A stretch of DNA of 64,000 nt from Jacaranda mimosifolia. Its lineage: Eukaryota; Streptophyta; Magnoliopsida; Lamiales; Bignoniaceae. Of the stretch, positions 59,880 through 64,000 are shown piece by piece. The stretch spans positions 33,708,690 through 33,772,689 of the forward strand of contig CM032118.1 of NCBI GenBank assembly GCA_018894105.1, in the 5' to 3' direction. Position 1 is the first letter of the stretch, and each line of letters starts with the position of its first letter. Below the pieces are notes generated by a model, which did not search any database, had not been told where the DNA came from, and saw only the letters and a program-made list of their open reading frames with translations. The translations under genes were made by a program, and so were the position numbers.

Positions 59880-60300
59880 ATAGGATTGTCAAGAAAGGAG
59901 TTGATTTCAAACATATTGACAAAGAATGGAATTCGTAATCTTCCTTAGCTCAGCCTCTAGAGTTGTTTTCTTGTTGTTCTCCCAAGCTCCTAAAGCAAAA
60001 TGACAGAGTATGCTCAAACAGATGAACAAATCTTGATTTTGCAGATTTTTTATCAAACCCTAATTCTTAATCTCTTAAAGTTGAGAGAAGAGGTAGAGAT
60101 AGAGATGGAGGGAGGGAGGGGGAGGTTTCATACCTTGAAAAATCACGTACTCATTTTGAACTTCCTAAAGAAGAGCATATTTCGATTTAGATTGAAGAAT
60201 GCAAAATAGAATATGAGGGTTCTTTTGCAGAGAAGTGATTTTCTTTGGAGAGAATGAATGCTCGCGGAAAAAATTTTGGGGAAAAAAAAGAAGTAAATGT
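59880..60300 (-). promoter_or_regulatory. 5'-leader-like segment of the CACTA element
   Basis: Read on the minus strand it has a CT-rich block (CTCCCTCCCTCCATCTC), then TTAGGGTTTGAT, a mix typical of plant 5' leaders, about 6 kb upstream of the transposase ATG (before the TR-GAG insertion, about 2.4 kb). It may be the leader exon of the transposase transcript or of the captured kinesin gene. No ORF of note. Confidence 0.35.
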
Positions 60301-60557
60301 TTCTTTTGGAGGCAACGGCGGGGACAATACGTAGGAGCTTAATTCTTTCCATCAAATTGATTTATGTGTCCCAATAAATTGGAAGAGTTCAATTCTTTTC
60401 ATCAAATTAATTTAAAAATATATATTAAAATTTAAGTGTCCCAATAAATTTAAACATTGAGACATAATTTAATAAGTATCCTAATCTCTCTTTTTTGAGA
60501 CATTTTTAAAAAAGTATCCCAAATAAAGTGTCGTGATATATATATTTTGTTGTAGTG
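60301..60557. repeat. Right subterminal repeat region of the CACTA element
   Basis: (A/G)TGTCCCAATAAATT occurs twice, with GTATCC(C/T)AA and GAGACAT variants, up to the terminus. Shorter than the left array; motifs GACAT and GTGTC correspond to those on the left. Confidence 0.6.
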
Positions 60558-62122
60558 TAATAGTGTATTGGTAAAGTTTATGGCAAAAGTATAATTTTCT
60601 ATATCAATATATATGATTAATTATCAATAACTTGTTAAGTTTTTGCTCACTTACAAAAATAATCCTCTACTTCAGCTAACAAATTTTGTAAATAGTCCTT
60701 TTTGTCCCTAATAGAAAATTAAACAGTAAAAAAACTAAAAAATAAATGGAAAAAAACCAAGCTCACTCATTCAATTTTTGACTCCAAAACAATTCATTCT
60801 TTAATTCCAACACTATATTGCATAGATTTTCACATTCTCTCTCACGTTCACTTTCTTTTTCTCTTAGGAAAATAAAATATTATAACTTATCTTTTGATAA
60901 AAAATTTATCAGTTGTTTAGAAGGAATAGCACAAATTAAAGAGCTCAAACTTAAGCAATCCCACGACCACCGGCCATTGCCCAACTCATTTAACCAATCT
61001 GCACAAGTACAATTTTAGTCTTTTAGATGAAAGAAATGTCAGATTTTAACCCCATAATATTATTTTTGTAGTTTGATCTTTGTACAAATAGGTTGTTTTC
61101 TTTTGAATCCTTTAAAATAGGGCATCATGTATTTACTTTGCCTATTTTTGGTTGGTTCTAAATTCTATGTTGTCGTAAAAGGAGCCATTTTTACTGTTTC
61201 ATAGATATTCATTTCTGGCATGGTACTGATTGAAGGTTTTTGTTGAAAAAATCTCTAGACTTTCTGGCATATTACATATTATAGTTTTATGTTATGTAAA
61301 GTCAATGCTGGTGTTTTGTCATTTCTATATAAACAGAGGAGTAACTTATTTATGTATTGGCAACAAAGTATATACTCTTATGCGTTTTAGTTGCTGTTGT
61401 AAAATAAACAATTAACTTTAATGAATATTTTTATCCCAAACACATTGTTCTTGTTATGTTCAAATTTTAATGATATACTCCTACTTTGTGGTTTTTAGAG
61501 TTTGTAATGTTGTGTATGAAAAGAATAACATTATTTAGTTGTCATTTGTAGAAAATTAGGAGTATATATAACATCTGACAAATCATGAAAGGGGTTAATA
61601 TAATGTGAAAATTTGTATATCCTTTGTGCTTATTTGCTTGCTTTTTGATATTGTATAATAGCTACACAATTCAACGCAATTTCAATATTTGGTTCATTTT
61701 TAAAAGTCCTAAATGATACAGTTATGGCCTAGCATACATTTAAGGCCAAACTTGGCTTGTGTATCAATGTCATTCTAAATTGGAAATAAGTTGTAGTTTG
61801 TTAGATGGGATAATCATGCTAAGCAAACAATTAAACTTGGGTATCAAGTTATTTAAAATATGCAAACAAACATTAGATATGATATACAATAACCTACCAT
61901 TTATCCTAATCATGTATATCAAAGTACACCAAGCAAACGAGCTCTTTATAGACTAATGGGATGGGGTTTTGGGTGGGGGGGGAGGGGTGTTGTAAATGTT
62001 AGAGAATCCACACTCATTCTGTTACCTGGGCAGGAAAAATGTTATTTCTATTCCTATAAATGCATTATTATTTTTTGTATTTTATCAAGTTATTAAATTT
62101 TTTTTCTTTTTGTTAAATCTAG
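60558..62122. other. AT-rich DNA right of the CACTA element
   Basis: Starts with the TAA duplication. 60,780-61,020 has a pyrimidine-rich stretch then a short ORF (IAQIKELKLKQSHDH) that might be a leader plus first exon, but no domain is recognisable. The rest is A/T-rich without structure apart from the G-run at 61,958. Confidence 0.4.
61958..61988 (+). other. Strong G-quadruplex motif
   Basis: GGG-AT-GGGG-TTTT-GGG-T-G8-A-GGGG: five G-tracts of three or more with loops of one to four bases, in otherwise AT-rich DNA. Confidence 0.8.
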
Positions 62123-62296
62123 TGCGAATTTGATGATGTCAACTTAAACATCTCTTTACTTGAAATGTTGAAAGCAGTGAAGAGAAAGAGAAAGACTAAA
62201 GCTAACTCCAATGTTGCAAAAATTATAGCTTTGGATATTAAAGATGATGAACTTCCCATCACACGAAAGATTAACTTTGTACTTAATGGATATTAA
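62123..62296 (+). CDS. Exon-like ORF fragment, unidentified
   Basis: A T-rich tract and AAATCTAG (acceptor-like) precede 57 open codons ending in TAA at 62296. The translation starts CEFDDVNLNISLLEMLKAV, then KRKRKTKANSNVAKI (a nuclear-localisation-like basic cluster) and ends TRKINFVLNGY. Codon use looks natural. It could be the last exon of a small or broken gene; no other exon was recognised and the family is unknown to me. Confidence 0.35.
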   Translation, partial: CEFDDVNLNISLLEMLKAVKRKRKTKANSNVAKIIALDIKDDELPITRKINFVLNGY

Positions 62297-63126
62297 GTTA
62301 ACGTTTATATTTAAAATCTAATGTGAATAATTGACATAAAGCCCATATATCTTTGTGCATTATGGGAATATATTGCATTTTATAATTTTTAGATTAATGT
62401 AGATGAATAAAGAAAATAGTGGATGTTTTGTTAAGTTAAACCAAAAACGCGCTAATACTTTTGCAACATAAATTCAAAATCCTACACATATTAATACTTT
62501 TGTGACTTAAAATTAGAGTCTTGCAAGTACTTTGTAAGTTGTTATACATCGAAGAAGATAAATCTAATGTTCCTAAATTGTCATTTTTGAGTTCTTATGT
62601 ATAATACTTTGGCAATTTTCTGACATCCTTAGTTTAGTAAAGTTTAGTAAATGTAATGTTCACAAATTGTTCTTTTTTAAAGTTGTTTTATAAAAATTGT
62701 CATTTTTGTGATGTATTTAGAAATTTATCCAAAATAAGTCCATTCCAAGAGACAACATAATAATGAAAAAACTACAAAAAAAATTAAAAATTTGCTCAAA
62801 CGGTCAAATGTTGTGAATATAGAAATTGTAATTATCACACCCTTATGGAATTTTAGATATTACAAATAGACAACCATTTTTATTTTTATTTTTTTAATTT
62901 ACACAAGTATACACTAATATTTTATTAGGATTCGAAGTTCAAAACTCACATACATAGATATGAGGGTTGATGCCACTTAACTAATTGACTACTAGGCCTT
63001 AAGGGTATTTTTGTTCAAACACATATGTTGAACAGTATCTCCAGGGTAGAATTGAATTTTTAAATTATTTTGCAGTTGATGTCAGCAATTCTCTAAAGAC
63101 ATGTGCAATCTATAAAATACAAATTA
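62297..63126. other. AT-rich spacer
   Basis: No gene or element recognised. A GTTTAGTAAA direct repeat at 62,631/62,642 is the only notable local repeat. Confidence 0.5.
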
Positions 63127-63146
63127 TTGTTGTTGTTGTTGTTGTT
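63127..63146. repeat. (TTG)n microsatellite
   Basis: Six perfect TTG units plus two bases. An (ATT)n run lies nearby at about 63,381-63,398. Confidence 0.9.
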
Positions 63147-63191
63147 AATTATGCGTATAAAATTTTTAACAAGCCATGCCAACCAAACAAA

Positions 63192-63255
63192 GGCTTTGTT
63201 TGAGAATGTTTCCTCCGGAACGTCGTCGTTCCGAGGAAACTTTCCCAAACATGGC
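63192..63255. repeat. 64-nt foldback (tiny MITE or hairpin RNA candidate)
   Basis: Arm GGCTTTGTTTGAGAATG plus TTTCCTCCGGAACG (to 63222), loop TCGT, arm CGTTCCGAGGAAAC plus TTTCCCAAACATGGC. The arms pair nearly throughout, with one bulge and a few mismatches. Short ORFs on both strands across it are by-products of symmetry. Confidence 0.7.
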
Positions 63256-63690
63256 AGAGAATTTTTTTTTTTCATTTTACTGTTTTAAACCCCAAGATGC
63301 CCCTGCCTTGTTTGGCTAATATCAAAAACACCCGCTTCATTTTCCTATCCCACTACATATATATATACACAACATATTTTATTATTATTATTATTATATT
63401 TAAAAAAATCATTAAACTCAAATTTCACCCCCAAACACCAACACAAAGGCATTGATTCGACATTTATAATATAAAATGTCTCATTCAAAACATAACCAAA
63501 CATATCAAAACTTCCAAAACTCATTTTTTAACTATTTCCAAAAATATAACCAAACATCAATCACATTCCCCAACCTTCATTCCACATTCTCCCGCAATTC
63601 TTTCAACATTCATTCTCCCAAAACACACAATAAATACATAATAAAATAAAACAAAAAACATATCCAAACACCACCAAAGTTTTTCTACTA
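63256..63690. mobile_element. MITE-like block
   Basis: From CCTTGTTTGGCTAATATC to its right edge at CCAAACACCACCAAAG the block is full of CCAAACA / TCATTC words on the plus strand and is bounded by partly inverse CTT(T/G)G(T)TTGG-type ends. No duplication could be fixed. Confidence 0.3.
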
Positions 63691-64000
63691 AAAATTTAGA
63701 TATGATAAAGAGACTAAGTCTGCTAATGTATTCGTATTATTTTATCTAAGCCTATAAAACTATAAAAATGTCTAGATTCTGATTCCATCAATATTTTGTT
63801 AGGTATCAAAGCTTGCATAGCGAAAGAAATAAGGCTTCATCTCTAAAACTTGACGGCAGGAAATAATATGTATATTTCAGTAAAAGGAAAACAGATATGA
63901 AAGTGTGTGCCTTGCCCTTCTATTTATAACAGAGTAGATGGGCTATCTAATTGAATAGATTAAGCAACTAATTACAAACTAACAAACTAATTGATAACCA
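63691..64000 (-). repeat. Possible LTR edge at the window end
   Basis: On the minus strand, TTATAAATAGAAGGGCAAGG looks like an LTR promoter with a leader-like stretch after it. On the plus strand TTAGGTATCAAAGCTTGC (63,799) resembles the TGGTATCAGAGC primer site with two changes. The two readings disagree about orientation and the rest is outside the window. Confidence 0.25.

Larger units (their letters stand above)
45951..60557 (-). mobile_element. Complete 14.6-kb CACTA (En/Spm) transposon
   Basis: Left terminus CACTACAATAGAAATTAC and inverted right terminus CACTACAACAAAATATAT are flanked by TAA on both sides (45948-45950 and 60558-60560), the 3-bp duplication of CACTA elements. Subterminal repeats of GAGGCACTT / GACATTT / TGTCCCAA type lie at both ends. 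On the minus strand it carries a TNPD/TNP2-like transposase (53641 to 50127) followed by a TNPA-like gene (49807 to 47313). The promoter-proximal part includes a captured kinesin exon and a nested TR-GAG element. Transposase stops mean it now depends on a helper, but its ends and TNPA look serviceable. Confidence 0.93.

Noticed and set aside
63799..63816. Primer-binding site of a plus-strand LTR element
   Set aside because: Two mismatches to TGGTATCAGAGC, no LTR end just before it, and the flanking TATA-like motif points the other way; kept only as a low-confidence LTR edge.

Overview
The window reads as gene-poor, repeat-dense nuclear DNA of a flowering plant, probably a eudicot. It is very AT-rich on both strands. 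Nearly everything recognisable is a plant transposable element: Helitron, hAT, PIF/Harbinger, CACTA, Copia, solo LTRs and a gag-only LTR element. No complete cellular gene is convincing. There are no rRNA genes, tRNA genes or CRISPR arrays. The species cannot be named from this sequence alone.

Layout. 1-3439: non-autonomous Helitron copies lying head to tail. 3560-3743: end of a hAT-like element. 4140-8000: a GC-rich patch, a broken 'putative plant transposon protein' gene behind a leader exon and intron, and a 149-bp tandem array in which each unit folds into hairpins. 8222-14503: a decayed PIF/Harbinger element on the minus strand, with a MYB/SANT-like ORF1 and a DDE nuclease that has lost catalytic residues. 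14517-15492: a hAT-type element with a perfect 8-bp target duplication. Two further hAT-like elements follow at 16475-16955 and 17292-18258.

18342-45873 is one LTR retrotransposon, read here as Copia. It has 667- and 672-bp LTRs, a GTTAA target duplication, a primer-binding site and a polypurine tract. It has been stretched to 27.5 kb by nested insertions: two solo LTRs of one large-LTR family with perfect duplications (19664-22781 TAAAG; 32893-35798 ATAAA), a probable third solo LTR (37697-39936), two right ends of CACTA elements without left partners (to 31456 and 42113), and T-rich intron-like DNA containing an orphan exon. Its own coding region survives only as reverse-transcriptase scraps near 43.2-43.5 kb.

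45951-60557 is a second complete unit, a 14.6-kb CACTA (En/Spm) transposon with TAA duplications. It carries on the minus strand a TNPA-like gene that looks largely intact and a TNPD/TNP2-like transposase gene broken by stops. It also holds a 78-bp exon of a plant kinesin motor domain, evidently captured, and a nested 3.8-kb gag-only LTR element (TR-GAG type) at 56056-59879. 60558-64000 is AT-rich and holds an unidentified exon-like ORF, a strong G-quadruplex motif, a compact foldback and a possible LTR edge.

How the parts relate: the genes here serve transposition rather than the host. Insertion order can be partly read: Copia first, then the solo-LTR parents and CACTA ends inside it; separately, CACTA first, then TR-GAG inside it. 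The most unusual signals are the G.U-tolerant hairpin array at 7000-7720, the captured kinesin exon at 55166-55243, and the 27.5-kb nest still bounded by a perfect 5-bp duplication.
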